Assembly: GCA_023394955.1 (NCBI GenBank)
Contig: JAEWZY010000020.1
Coordinates: 1-64,000 of the forward strand
Reading direction: 5' to 3'
Origin: Bacillota bacterium
Lineage (GTDB): Bacteria > Bacillota > UBA4882 > UBA8346
DNA: 64,000 nt
This document shows positions 16,639 to 26,227 of this stretch, piece after piece. Under the pieces are notes generated by a model. That model had not been told where the DNA came from. It did not search any database and saw only the letters and a list, made by a program, of their open reading frames with translations. Position 1 is the stretch's first letter; each line of letters begins with the position of its first letter. The translations under genes were made by a program, and so were the position numbers.

Positions 16639-18948
16639 TTAAGAAACTCTCATAGCGGTTGGATTTACTCCTTTGACCCGTTTAAAAGCCCGCCGGAAAG
16701 AATGAACGCTATTATATCCGACCTTTAAGGCTATATCGGTAATTGATAATTTCTCGTTTTTCAATAATTCACACGCGTGTTTGATGCGTTCGTTTTCCAG
16801 ATATGATAGAAAGTTCTCTCCAACCTGGTCTTTGAAGAAATGAGATAAATAGCCTTCCGAAAGGCCGAAATAGGAAGCGATTTTATACAGGGATAGGTCG
16901 GACTGTTGATAAGATTCATTGATATATCGGATAATATTCTCTTTCAGTTGAACATTACGGAATTTGCGGTTTCCAATTACTTCTTTGCCGATATGTTGAT
17001 AAATCTCTGTCAAGTTGCGGTAATTGGCTTCGAAAGTTTCAGAATAATCGATTTTATTTAGAGCCGCTTCAATTAAATTCTTATTCACGTTTAATTGGGC
17101 GCATAGTTTGACGACGGTCCCCTTTAACTCATAGATTAACTCTTTAAGCATTTCCGGAGATAGTTTTCTATTTTCCATGTTTTCTCTGTAGATTACATTA
17201 AGGATACTCTTGACTTGTTTCAACTCGCCCGCCTTGACATAATTCATCAACCGTTGTTCAAAGTCGATCGGATAGTAATATTCGACCCCTTGTTGGGGAA
17301 GGCCGGTATACCAAATCATCTCGTAATCGAGAACCGCTGATTTATAATCAAGAACCCGTCCCGCTTCTTGGAATGATTGCCAGATATCGAGCATACTATG
17401 GTAGATATTGCCGCCCCCAAAACGGATCTTCAATTTGAAAGCCTCAAAAATTTCGGATTCAATCTTTTTGACCAAACCCTCTGCTTTTTGATAACATTTT
17501 TCGGTTTGATAGTCCTTAAATAGTAATAAGATGGCAATGTTGTTCTGGTCGATGTCATGGATGTAGCCTAGGCCTTCAAGGTGTTTATTGATGGTTTCCG
17601 AGAGGATCATCTTAGTGATATTAGACTCTTCAATGATCTCCCGATTAAAGATATCTTCCTGGCCAAATATGCGCAGCATCAAAACTAGAAATTGGTCACC
17701 ATTGATCTGTAAGCCCAGGTATGAGGAGATAGCCTCAATTTGTTCGGTATTGTTAAATTCCCCTTTTAACAGACGGTCAAAAAAGACCGTTCGAATAATC
17801 GGCATATAGTTTTCGATAGTATCATGCAATTCTTGATTATTATTGATCAGCTGGGAGATGGAACCGTGCAGGAATTGAAAGGCATCGCCTTCCTTTTCAG
17901 TGTCTTGCTCAAGATTTTCCTTGATTAAGTTGAGAATTTTTTGTAAGGGTTTGGTATTCCTAGCGGTTAACAAATAGGCGATAACTGCGCCTATTAATAA
18001 GGATAGAACTATAAAACCCCATACAATTTTCTTGATATAAATCACCTTGTGCATTACCAGCCGGGAAGGGAGGATACTAACATATTTCCAACCATTATAG
18101 GTTGATGTAGTATAGGATACGGCCATTCGCTCGCCCCAGAAGTAGGAATGTTCAAATCCCTCCGGTTTTTTATCGGTAAAAAAAGGCGCGTTCCGGGGTA
18201 GTTTTTGATTGGACAGCCCGGTGATGATCTGATTGTTCTGGTCAAGAATAAGAACCCAACCGCCTTTAACGAGATTGATCGGTGTTAGTAACTTTTGGAT
18301 GGCATCAGCTTTCAGCAGAAAAACAATGGCGCCATCAGCGTTTCGAAAATGAGTGGTTGGAAGGGAATGGATGTAAGGTATTACCGATAAATTTCTACTT
18401 TCCAAGACGGCGTTGGCGGTGGGGAGGACCGATCCGGAATGATAACGGTTTAACTCGGTCGGCCATTGATTACGGGCCATTGATTCATATTTAAAAACGT
18501 TCTGGAAAAAGAAGTCCGCATCATAAGCAAATACTGGTGAAATTATATAATTGGGCCTATTCATATAAATAAAAAAGTCATCCACAATATTGCTGCTAAG
18601 CGTATATGGCCTTAGCTGGTCCATTAATTTACGCATTTCATAGTAAAAGTCCAGTTGTTTAACGCCGCTGATCTTAAGAGAGAGGTTTAACCGCTGCGAC
18701 AGACCGATTTGGTTTTTCATAATATCGAGGGAGGATAATTGTTGATCGATAATATCGCGGCACTGGCCGAGCATGGAAAGATTTGAGGTTTCAACGTCGG
18801 ATTCAACAATTTTGATAGCTTCTTTATAAACTAAAGTTCCGATGAAAACCGGTATCAAGAGGATGATCAGATAGGAAAGGAGAAACCTGATTACCAGGGA
18901 ATGATCGCTGTCGCGCCAAATATTGAACTTGAACATTTTGACACTCAT
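16639..18948 (-). CDS. Membrane-bound AraC-family transcriptional regulator (YesN/YtdP-like)
   Basis: 769 residues. Membrane helix near 20-40 (FLLSYLIILLIPVFIGTLVY), an extracytoplasmic sensing domain of about 260 residues (Cache-like), and a second helix at about 305-325 (VWGFIVLSLLIGAVIAYLL). A cytoplasmic linker follows with a degenerate GGDEF-like/response module, then a C-terminal AraC double helix-turn-helix (about 665-769; YKIASYFGLSEGYLSHFFKD, then ITDIALKVGYNSVHSFRRAFKRVKG). This one-component architecture usually sits beside LplABC-type importers and responds to extracellular oligosaccharide. Here it lies immediately upstream of the permeases on the same strand but has its own terminator. 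Confidence 0.88.
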   Translation of the reverse strand: MSVKMFKFNIWRDSDHSLVIRFLLSYLIILLIPVFIGTLVYKEAIKIVESDVETSNLSMLGQCRDIIDQQLSSLDIMKNQIGLSQRLNLSLKISGVKQLDFYYEMRKLMDQLRPYTLSSNIVDDFFIYMNRPNYIISPVFAYDADFFFQNVFKYESMARNQWPTELNRYHSGSVLPTANAVLESRNLSVIPYIHSLPTTHFRNADGAIVFLLKADAIQKLLTPINLVKGGWVLILDQNNQIITGLSNQKLPRNAPFFTDKKPEGFEHSYFWGERMAVSYTTSTYNGWKYVSILPSRLVMHKVIYIKKIVWGFIVLSLLIGAVIAYLLTARNTKPLQKILNLIKENLEQDTEKEGDAFQFLHGSISQLINNNQELHDTIENYMPIIRTVFFDRLLKGEFNNTEQIEAISSYLGLQINGDQFLVLMLRIFGQEDIFNREIIEESNITKMILSETINKHLEGLGYIHDIDQNNIAILLLFKDYQTEKCYQKAEGLVKKIESEIFEAFKLKIRFGGGNIYHSMLDIWQSFQEAGRVLDYKSAVLDYEMIWYTGLPQQGVEYYYPIDFEQRLMNYVKAGELKQVKSILNVIYRENMENRKLSPEMLKELIYELKGTVVKLCAQLNVNKNLIEAALNKIDYSETFEANYRNLTEIYQHIGKEVIGNRKFRNVQLKENIIRYINESYQQSDLSLYKIASYFGLSEGYLSHFFKDQVGENFLSYLENERIKHACELLKNEKLSITDIALKVGYNSVHSFRRAFKRVKGVNPTAMRVS

Positions 18949-19266
18949 TTAGCTTTCTCCCATAGTTTGTATAGGCAAGAGGCGTGAGGTATGAGGCGTG
19001 AGTGTGGACTAGCGCTCGTTACCTATTTTAGCTTTTTATGTTCCCGCTAAGGCCGGGTAGCGCGAACTAACGCGCGATTTATTGGCTATGTTATAAATTC
19101 AAGCTAATTTTGATTATTCCTGTCGTAATCTTTTAAACTCTCCAGTCAACAACTATGAACTGTTGTAGGATTATTATTGATATGCTTTTCGATGAATGGT
19201 ATAGTCTTTATTAGATCATTTCCAAGAAGGTATCAAATCTTAGATGTGAATCCGAAAGGAAAACCC
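18949..19266. other. Intergenic region between divergent genes, with a dispersed repeat copy
   Basis: 318 bases with no gene. It contains a copy of the GCAAGAGGCGTGAGG-type repeat at about 18972-19004 and a partner segment around 19035-19055 (CCGCTAAGGCCGG) that is also seen near 24870. It must hold the two divergent promoters, but I cannot place them with confidence. Confidence 0.4.
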
Positions 19267-21186
19267 ATGAATCTATTATCAGCCGAGAAAATTACTAAAT
19301 CCTACGGTATTAAGCCATTATTTTCCGGGTTAAACTTCGGCATTGCCGCAGGGGAGAAGATCGGTTTGATCGGCGTCAATGGCGCCGGTAAATCAAGTTT
19401 ATTAAAAATTCTGGCAGGGATTGAAAATGCCGATAGCGGACAGGTAACCTGGGCTAATAATGCCCGGATTGGTTATTTATCGCAGAATCCGTCTTTTAAT
19501 CAGGCAAAAACCGTTCTTGAGACGGCGATTGAGGGCAATTCACCTTTGATGAAGCTGATTCGGGAGTATGAGACCGTATTGATTCAAGCCGAAAAACAAG
19601 GGGCTGATCCTGAAATCCAACAAAAATTGTTGCGTTTAGGAGAGCAAATGGATCAGGCCAATGCCTGGCGAATCGAGAGTGAAGCGAAGATGATCTTAAC
19701 CAAATTGGGGATTACCGACTTCACCGCTAAGATGGGCTTGCTCTCCGGGGGCCGGCGTAAACGGGTAGCTTTAGCAGCTGCTTTGATAAACCCCGCTGAC
19801 TTATTAATCCTTGATGAACCCACCAATCAAATTGATAATCAGACCGTCGACTGGTTGGAGGGATGTTTGAAAGACCGCAAAGGCGCGCTGTTAATGGTCA
19901 CCCACGACCGCTACTTTTTAGACCGGGTGGTTGATAGGATCTTTGAATTAAACGGAGGAAAGCTTTTCAGTTATACCGGCAATTATAGTTTGTTTTTAGA
20001 AAAAAAAGCGGAACGGGAAGAACTGGAACAGTCAATCTCCGCTAAACGCAAAAACTTATACCGTCAAGAGCTGGCTTGGCTCCGCCGGGGGGCCAGGGCC
20101 CGTTCAACTAAACAACAGGCGCGGATCGACCGGTTTGAGAAGCTCCAATCGGAAATGGCGGAACCGGCGAATAACGATAGGATTGAAATCGCTGCCGGTT
20201 CAACCCGGTTAGGCAAAAAGGTCGTGGTCTTGCGGAGTCTTAAGAAACAATTTGACGGTGCGCCGTTAATTTCCAATTTCAATTACGCTTTTTCCCGTGC
20301 TGACCGGGTTGGAATCATCGGCCCTAATGGAATCGGCAAATCCACCTTATTGAATCTGATCGCCGGTAACCTCGCACCGGATCAAGGAGAAGTCGAGGTC
20401 GGCCCGACGGTTAAATTCGGTTTTTTCACTCAGGAACATTTCGAAATGAATGAAACCCTCAGAGTGATTGATTATATCAAGGAAGTAGCCGAGTTTTTCC
20501 CCGCCGAAGATGGTGGAAGGATTAGCGCTAGCCAAATGCTGGAACGGTTCTCATTCCCATCCGGCCTCCAGTATATTCCCATCGCCAAACTTTCCGGTGG
20601 GGAAAAACGCCGTCTTTATTTGTTGCGGGTCTTGATGGGCGCCCCGAATGTGCTCTTGTTGGATGAACCCACCAATGACCTTGATATTCAAACATTAACC
20701 GTGTTAGAAGATTATCTTGATGATTTTCCAGGTGTGGTGATTACCGTCTCCCATGACCGTTATTTTTTAGACCGGGTGGTGGAGAAGATCCTGGCTTTCG
20801 GCCCGAATGGTTCAATTCAACATTTTGTGGGAAATTACAGCGATTATCTGGATTTTCTTAACAACCAAACCTCATCGCCGGAATCCGTTGTTTCAAAAAA
20901 GAGCGAGTCGAAGCCAAGCGGCAAAAACCCACCCTGCAAAGGGCTTCCCCTGAAATTGAGTTATAAGGAACAACGGGAATTTGAAGAAATTGAAGGCATC
21001 ATCGCCGGTGTGGAAGGCGAGCTCGATGCAAACCAGCGTCAAATAGATGAAGCTGGCAGCGATTATCTGAAGCTTCAAAAGTTAACTAACATTCGGGAAG
21101 AGTTAGAAAAACGGTTGGAACAATCGATTGAGCGCTGGGCTTATCTGAACGAACGAGTGGAGGAGATCGCCAAAAGCAAAATGTAA
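19267..21186 (+). CDS. ABC-F family ATPase
   Basis: Start ATG 19267 with AAAGGA at good spacing; the frame extends 30 codons upstream without a site. 639 residues. Two ABC domains: Walker A GVNGAGKSS and GPNGIGKST; signature LSGGRRKRVAL and LSGGEKRRLYL; Walker B LLILDEPTNQID and VLLLDEPTNDLD. They are joined by a charged ABC-F linker (about residues 240-315). There is no membrane domain. A C-terminal coiled-coil extension (about 545-639) makes it Uup/YdiF-like. ABC-F proteins act on the ribosome, either aiding translation through difficult sequences or conferring drug protection; the C-terminal coil here favours a housekeeping Uup/YdiF role. Confidence 0.9.
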   Translation: MNLLSAEKITKSYGIKPLFSGLNFGIAAGEKIGLIGVNGAGKSSLLKILAGIENADSGQVTWANNARIGYLSQNPSFNQAKTVLETAIEGNSPLMKLIREYETVLIQAEKQGADPEIQQKLLRLGEQMDQANAWRIESEAKMILTKLGITDFTAKMGLLSGGRRKRVALAAALINPADLLILDEPTNQIDNQTVDWLEGCLKDRKGALLMVTHDRYFLDRVVDRIFELNGGKLFSYTGNYSLFLEKKAEREELEQSISAKRKNLYRQELAWLRRGARARSTKQQARIDRFEKLQSEMAEPANNDRIEIAAGSTRLGKKVVVLRSLKKQFDGAPLISNFNYAFSRADRVGIIGPNGIGKSTLLNLIAGNLAPDQGEVEVGPTVKFGFFTQEHFEMNETLRVIDYIKEVAEFFPAEDGGRISASQMLERFSFPSGLQYIPIAKLSGGEKRRLYLLRVLMGAPNVLLLDEPTNDLDIQTLTVLEDYLDDFPGVVITVSHDRYFLDRVVEKILAFGPNGSIQHFVGNYSDYLDFLNNQTSSPESVVSKKSESKPSGKNPPCKGLPLKLSYKEQREFEEIEGIIAGVEGELDANQRQIDEAGSDYLKLQKLTNIREELEKRLEQSIERWAYLNERVEEIAKSKM

Positions 21187-21201
21187 AAACTCAAGTGAAA
21201 C

Positions 21202-21395
21202 TAAAAAAACCCAGTCCCTCAAAGGAGAGACTGGAATCATTATCTTATTCCATTTTTCGCCGGAACCAGGTCAAGCAAGTTACGAATGTAACCTCTTGAC
21301 CATTACAACCAGCTTCAACTGCATCGTCAGCGAGTACAATGCCCTCGCTTACTCGGCTTTAGAGTGAGTTATGCAGTGAAACCTCACTTTGTATA
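21202..21395 (-). ncRNA. Candidate structured RNA or conserved repeat locus
   Basis: On the minus strand the segment folds into three elements followed by a terminator. A three-way junction has outer stem 21318-21324/21371-21377 and inner hairpins 21330-21334/21344-21348 and 21349-21354/21362-21367. A hairpin with 7-bp outer (21269-21275/21295-21301) and 5-bp inner (21279-21283/21288-21292) stems follows. A CCAGTC/GACTGG hairpin (21211-21216/21229-21234) then runs into seven T. It sits between a convergent ABC-F gene and the tRNA pair. No Rfam family is recognised. Short open frames exist on both strands but have no start codon with an SD. Confidence 0.35.
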
Positions 21396-21589
21396 AATTA
21401 AAAGAGGGAGGTAATGTATTTTTATAATAACAGAGTATTGTAATAGTTTAGTTTAAATTTTGTTAGAAGTGGATTAAATATAAAAATCGATAAGAGCGGA
21501 GGATCTTTGTGTATACTGGCGGCAAGCTGAGTTTCCGGAGACCACAATTATGATATTTATTATCGGGTATTTTTTTAAAAATATCTAAT

Positions 21590-21622
21590 CAAAGCAAAAG
21601 GCCTTGTAATTCTTTACAAGGT
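21590..21622 (-). terminator. Terminator of the tRNA-Met/tRNA-Lys transcript
   Basis: An 8-bp stem (CCTTGTAA 21602-21609 with TTACAAGG 21614-21621), then on the minus strand a T-rich tail (CCTTTTGCTTTG). Confidence 0.8.
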
Positions 21623-21637
21623 CCTAATATTTTAAGC

Positions 21638-21713
<76 letters not shown>

Positions 21714-21744
21714 AAAATTTAGTTTTTACATCCGGTATAAATAA

Positions 21745-21821
21745 TGGTGGCGGTGACTGGATTTGAACCAGTGACACTACGGGTATGAACCGTATGCTCT
21801 AGCCACCTGAGCTACACCGCC
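21745..21821 (-). tRNA. tRNA-Met (anticodon CAT)
   Basis: Minus-strand cloverleaf with acceptor GGCGGTG/CACCGCC, anticodon arm TACGG-TTCATAC-CCGTA (CAT) and T loop GGTTCAAATCC. CCA is encoded at 21745-21747. Pairing of the first base (G1-C72) fits an elongator Met tRNA rather than the initiator. A tRNA-Ile2 with modified C34 would also show CAT but normally has different stems. Confidence 0.92.
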
Positions 21822-21960
21822 ATATGAATAACGCATTAGTTATTATATTATAAACTAAGGTTTAAATCAATAGTCTAATGCTAGTTTTTTAGGAAAGGCT
21901 TTCCGGGGAAGAACCGTATAGGCTAATCCCGGCGTAAACAGAACCACAAGCAGAAACCTA

Positions 21961-23283
21961 CTAATTGCTGGTTCCCGGCTCCAGACTACTTCTCCCCGTT
22001 ATAATCCGATCAAAAACTTCAAAATAATTCTCAAAGGTTTTCTTGGTACAACCCGGATCTTTAATCCGAATTCCCGGCGTTCTTAACCCCGTCAGAGCGA
22101 AGGCCATCGCCATCCGGTGGTCGTCGTAAGTCTCGATCTCGGCAGAATGGGGGATGCCCGGGTAGATAAGGATCCCGTCGTCAAGTTCTTCCGTTTGGAT
22201 TCCCATCCGCTGTAACTCATTTGTGATCGCCGCGATCCGGTTTGACTCGTGGAACTTGATTAAGCCGATGTTACGTATGGCAGTGGGAGAGGAAGCGTAG
22301 GGCGCCAAGGCGGCCAGGGTCATGGTCTGGTCCGGAATAGCGCCGAGATCGGCTTCGATTCCCGGGAACATTCCTCCGGCAGGCCCTTCAACGTAAACAC
22401 CATGGTTTTTAGCGCCGATCCGGGCGCCTAATCCCTTTAAAACCCTTAAAAATTGTAGATCTCCTTGTAAGGAATCCAAAGGGATCTCCTTTACCATTGC
22501 CGAACCACCGGTGAGAACGGCCATCGCCCAAAAATAACAGGCGTTGGAGACATCCGGCTCAATCAAATAATCTTTACCGACATAACGCCCGGGCAGCGCC
22601 TTGAATTTACGAAAACCTTCATTTTCAACTGTCACACCAAAATCAGCCATCATCCGGAGGGTCATTTCAATATAAGGTTTGGCAGCCGGTTCGCCGGAGA
22701 TTTCAATCTCCAGTCCGGTCTTCCCAAGGCAGCCCACGATTAATAGGGCGCTCAGAAACTGACTGCTGATATTGGCCTCTAAAGTAACCGCCCCGTCGGG
22801 AGAACCGGCGCCCTTAACTCGAAAGGGCAGACAATCCGGATGGCCTAAAAACTCAAATTGGGCGCCCAATGATTTTAGGGCATCCAGTAAAGGTTTCATG
22901 GGCCGGGCCGCCATTTGCGAAGAAGCTTCCACCAAGTACTCGCCTGGAGAGGCGGCTAAAAACGCCGTTAAAAACCGGGCGGCTGTTCCGGCGCTTCCCA
23001 CATTGATGTCAGCCTTCCGATTAGGGATAACTCCATTGTTGCCTTTAACAATTACCGTCTTAGCGTTTTCGTAGCTTTCAACTTTAAATCCCAAATTAAT
23101 GAGGCAATCCATAAAATGCCGGCTATCGTCGCTGAAGAGGACATTGCTCAGCCGCACTTCCCGGTCGCATAAGGCCGCGATTAATAAAGCCCGGTTGGTA
23201 AGGCTCTTCGAACCGGGCGCTTCAACTGTAAAGTTCAAAGGTCCATCAATGGTCGGCACTTCATAATAGTTGTTGTCAGACAT
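21961..23283 (-). CDS. aroA: 3-phosphoshikimate 1-carboxyvinyltransferase (EPSP synthase)
   Basis: ATG 23283 has AGGTGG 5-6 bases upstream; a GTG three codons earlier is less likely. About 440 residues. Family motifs: PGSKSLTNRALLIAALC (phosphate-binding Lys/Ser), LFSDDSRHFMD, NVGSAGTAARFLTAFLA (the glyphosate-contact loop region) and ISSQFLSALLI. The catalytic region is DQTMTLAALAPYA with the Glu/Lys/Arg set FHESNRI, and the end is YDDHRMAMAFAL. It makes EPSP from shikimate-3-phosphate and PEP for aromatic amino acids. It stands apart from other aro genes in this window. Confidence 0.95.
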   Translation of the reverse strand: MSDNNYYEVPTIDGPLNFTVEAPGSKSLTNRALLIAALCDREVRLSNVLFSDDSRHFMDCLINLGFKVESYENAKTVIVKGNNGVIPNRKADINVGSAGTAARFLTAFLAASPGEYLVEASSQMAARPMKPLLDALKSLGAQFEFLGHPDCLPFRVKGAGSPDGAVTLEANISSQFLSALLIVGCLGKTGLEIEISGEPAAKPYIEMTLRMMADFGVTVENEGFRKFKALPGRYVGKDYLIEPDVSNACYFWAMAVLTGGSAMVKEIPLDSLQGDLQFLRVLKGLGARIGAKNHGVYVEGPAGGMFPGIEADLGAIPDQTMTLAALAPYASSPTAIRNIGLIKFHESNRIAAITNELQRMGIQTEELDDGILIYPGIPHSAEIETYDDHRMAMAFALTGLRTPGIRIKDPGCTKKTFENYFEVFDRIITGRSSLEPGTSN

Positions 23284-23381
23284 TAGATCCACCTGCTTTA
23301 AAAAAGAAAGTTAAAGAGTTACCGCATTTGATAATGAAAAGAGGCGATAGACCATAGCTTTAAACTTATGTCTCGCGCCTA

Positions 23382-24734
23382 TTATTTTAACTTTGCTTCC
23401 AGCCGTTCCTTTTCAGCCTCATACCCCGGTTTGCCCAATAAAGCGAACATATTCTTTTTATAAGCTTCCACTCCGGGTTGATCGAAGGGATTGACCGCGT
23501 TTAGATAACCGCTGAGGCCGCAAGCTTTTTCAAAGAAATAAACCAGCTCCCCAAAGTAATAAGGGGTTAGTTCCGGAATCTTGATCACCATATTGGGCAC
23601 GCCTCCCTCATGATGGGCTAGTAATGTTCCCTGGAATGCTTTCTCATTAACAAACTCCATGGTCCGGCCGGAAAGGAAGTTCAAACCGTCCACATTATCG
23701 GGATCTAGAGGAATGGTCAAGGAACGCCTGGGTTTTTCCACCCACAGGACGGTCTCAAAAAGATCCCGTCGTCCTTCTTGAATATATTGGCCCATCGAAT
23801 GTAAGTCGGTGGAGAAATCACAAGCGGCCGGGAAGATGCCCTTTCGGTTTTTACCTTCACTTTCACCGAATAACTGTTTCCACCATTCGGCGAAGTAATG
23901 AAGGCCGGGCTCATAATTGATTAAAATTTCAAGTAGTTTTCCTTTACGGTAAAGGATGTTTCGGGAAGCCGCGTATTGGTAGGCCGGGTTATCTTCCAAA
24001 ACAGGCTTTCGGTACGCTTCATAACCAGCCGCGGCTCCGTCCATCATCTCCTGAATATCGATGCCGCTTACCGCGATCGGAAGCAAGCCCACCGGCGTTA
24101 ATACCGAGTACCTGCCGCCGACATCATCCGGGATTACAAACTGGGGATATCCTTCGGTGTCAGCTAGTTTCTTCAAGGCTCCTTTGGTCCGATCCGTAGT
24201 AGCGTATATTCTGCGCTTGGCGCCGTCAACCCCATGTTTTTTAACCAACAACTCTTTGATTAAACGGAAAGCGATCGCCGGTTCGGTAGTTGTCCCGGAC
24301 TTGGAGATGACATTGACCGCAAAATCCTTTTCCGCCAGTACTTCAAGTAACTCCGCGGTATAAGTAGGGCTGATGGTCTGACCTAAATAAAAAATCCGGG
24401 GCGTTCGCCGCTGCTCCGATTGGACTTGATTATAAAAGGAATGGGTCAGCATTTCAATGGCGGCTCGGGCCCCCAAGTACGACCCGCCGATACCGACAAC
24501 TACCAGGGCTTCGGAAGTTTCCCGGATTTGTTCGGCAGCCTTTAGGAGGGCTTTAAATTCATTCTGATCGTATTTAGTGGGAAGTTCCAACCAACCTAAA
24601 AAATCGCTACCGGCTCCGGCGCCTTTATGAAGCAGCTCATGGGCCGCCCGTACTTGGCTCTCCATTAATCTCATTTCTGCAGCATCAATATAAGGAGCTG
24701 TTTTTGACAAGTTTAGTTTTAAACCTTGTTTCAC
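23382..24734 (-). CDS. pgi: Glucose-6-phosphate isomerase
   Basis: 450 residues from GTG 24734 behind GGAGG with 6-base spacing. Motifs: VVGIGGSYLGARAAIEML, ISKSGTTTEPAIAFR (phosphate loop), DDVGGRYSVLTPVGLLP (catalytic Arg/Glu region) and HHEGGVPNM. The length matches the short bacterial PGI type of Firmicutes. It interconverts glucose-6-P and fructose-6-P in the cytosol. It is about 100 bp downstream of nothing obvious and 98 bp upstream of aroA, with its own promoter expected in the long upstream region. Confidence 0.95.
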   Translation of the reverse strand: MKQGLKLNLSKTAPYIDAAEMRLMESQVRAAHELLHKGAGAGSDFLGWLELPTKYDQNEFKALLKAAEQIRETSEALVVVGIGGSYLGARAAIEMLTHSFYNQVQSEQRRTPRIFYLGQTISPTYTAELLEVLAEKDFAVNVISKSGTTTEPAIAFRLIKELLVKKHGVDGAKRRIYATTDRTKGALKKLADTEGYPQFVIPDDVGGRYSVLTPVGLLPIAVSGIDIQEMMDGAAAGYEAYRKPVLEDNPAYQYAASRNILYRKGKLLEILINYEPGLHYFAEWWKQLFGESEGKNRKGIFPAACDFSTDLHSMGQYIQEGRRDLFETVLWVEKPRRSLTIPLDPDNVDGLNFLSGRTMEFVNEKAFQGTLLAHHEGGVPNMVIKIPELTPYYFGELVYFFEKACGLSGYLNAVNPFDQPGVEAYKKNMFALLGKPGYEAEKERLEAKLK

Positions 24735-25100
24735 GGTTTACCTCCATAGCTACTTTTTATAATTCTACCTTAAGGCCCCCTAAAATCTCCCATAATGAAT
24801 TTTAGGCAAGAGACGCAAAGCGTGAGACGGAAACAGAAAGGTAACGTCAACCTATTTTCCAATGTCCCAGCAAGGCCGGAATGGGAAAATTTTCGTAAAA
24901 GATAGCATAAACGGTTTCTTCAAGTTTATCAATTATTCTCTAACAGACTAAGATTTCCTTCCGGTTGACGGAAGACGAGGTTCTAAATTCTAATTAATTA
25001 TTAAAAGAAAGGGTAGACAGGCCTAAATCACACCTTGATAAGGATCTTCTTAATTTATTCAAAGGAATTACCTATTATGTTCCGGTCAAGATAAGGAAAA
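24735..25100. other. Intergenic region upstream of pgi with a dispersed repeat copy
   Basis: About 366 bases with no gene. Positions 24804-24895 resemble the intergenic segment at 18972-19060: shared GGCAAGAG-CG, CCTATTTT, ATGTCCCAGCAAGGCCGG-like blocks. The rest is AT-rich. Confidence 0.45.
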
Positions 25101-25125
25101 AGCGGCGATATATTATCACCGCTTA
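25101..25125 (-). terminator. Terminator of the Gfo/Idh oxidoreductase gene
   Basis: A 10-bp stem with one mismatch (25101-25110/25116-25125) followed on the minus strand by CTTTTTCC. Confidence 0.7.
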
Positions 25126-25172
25126 CTGAGTATCTTCAAAGAGTCAAAATCCAGCGGGTAACAGGATTAAAT

Positions 25173-26219
25173 TTAAACTAACGCATATTCTTTCATTCGA
25201 TCAACTTTTACAATTTCCTCATCCCTAATCGACTGAAGAATGGCGAAAACGGTCTTAATATCCCCCAGTTCCACCTCGGGAGTAACCAGGATCGGTTCAT
25301 TATATATTATCGCATTATAGAGATTGAGCAATTCGTTATAGTAACCCCGGCCCGGCCTGAAGTTAACCTGTTCATGACCGCCGTTGTTATGGAAGATGTT
25401 AATGACTCCACAATCAGTATCTTCCAGATAAATCATTCCCTCTTGGCAAAAGATCCTTAAACCAACTAACGGTTTTTGAACCTCCCGGCCAGCCGGGTAA
25501 TACGAAAACTCGCCGATTACTCCGCTAAAGAATTTGATGTTTGCGGTAACTACCGCATAAGGGCTAAAGTCATCATCTTGCCTTACTCCGTAAGCTTGTA
25601 AATGCTCGATATCTCCAAAGATATTACGAATACCGGCCAGCTTGTGAATGGCGGCATCCAAAATGTCCCCTCCCGGGTAATCAGGATGTTGCCGCCATTC
25701 GGTGGCTGAAAAGGTGTCCTTGGTCATTGCGCAAGGGAAACAACTGGTGCTATGGTAAATAAAGAAAACCGGGCTACCGACGGGCTTGTCTTGGACCAAT
25801 TTCTTTATTAGGTTAAATTCTTCGCTATAACGGTAGTTTTCGGCAATTAATATTTTACTGCCATACCGCTCATAGATTCTTTTGGTCGCTAAGGCCTGTT
25901 CGATCGTTGCGCCCATTGGCTTTTCCAAGATCACCGCTTTGCCGGTTTTGGCCACCGCTTCGCCGACCGGGTGGTTTTCGGAGATTGGGACCAAGATATC
26001 AAAGATGTCTAAATCCGGTCTTTCCAACATGGCGTAAAAATCCGTAAATACATCTTTTTGAATATCCAATCCCAAACGCCGTCCCCAATTTTCGGCGCGG
26101 CTCCGATCTACATCACAAAGAGCGGTTATTACATACTTGTCGGCCAGTTCCTGAAATGCCGGGTAATGTAATCTTTCCCAGGCCAAACCGGTCCCGATGA
26201 TACCTACTCTTAATTTCAT
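25173..26219 (-). CDS. Gfo/Idh/MocA family NAD(P)-dependent oxidoreductase
   Basis: ATG 26219 is preferred because AAAGGGG is 8 bases upstream; a GTG three codons earlier overlaps that site. 348 residues. The N-terminal Rossmann fold starts VGIIGTGLAWERLHYPAF; the EKP motif (VILEKPMGATIEQA) is at about 95 with its catalytic Lys. The C-terminal alpha/beta substrate domain includes HPDYPGGDILDAAIHKLAGI, whose Asp/His pair is typical. It oxidises or reduces a sugar, inositol or related polyol; the substrate cannot be told. The SD is buried in the hairpin at 26228-26259. Confidence 0.88.
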   Translation of the reverse strand: MKLRVGIIGTGLAWERLHYPAFQELADKYVITALCDVDRSRAENWGRRLGLDIQKDVFTDFYAMLERPDLDIFDILVPISENHPVGEAVAKTGKAVILEKPMGATIEQALATKRIYERYGSKILIAENYRYSEEFNLIKKLVQDKPVGSPVFFIYHSTSCFPCAMTKDTFSATEWRQHPDYPGGDILDAAIHKLAGIRNIFGDIEHLQAYGVRQDDDFSPYAVVTANIKFFSGVIGEFSYYPAGREVQKPLVGLRIFCQEGMIYLEDTDCGVINIFHNNGGHEQVNFRPGRGYYNELLNLYNAIIYNEPILVTPEVELGDIKTVFAILQSIRDEEIVKVDRMKEYALV

Positions 26220-26227
26220 AAAAAACA

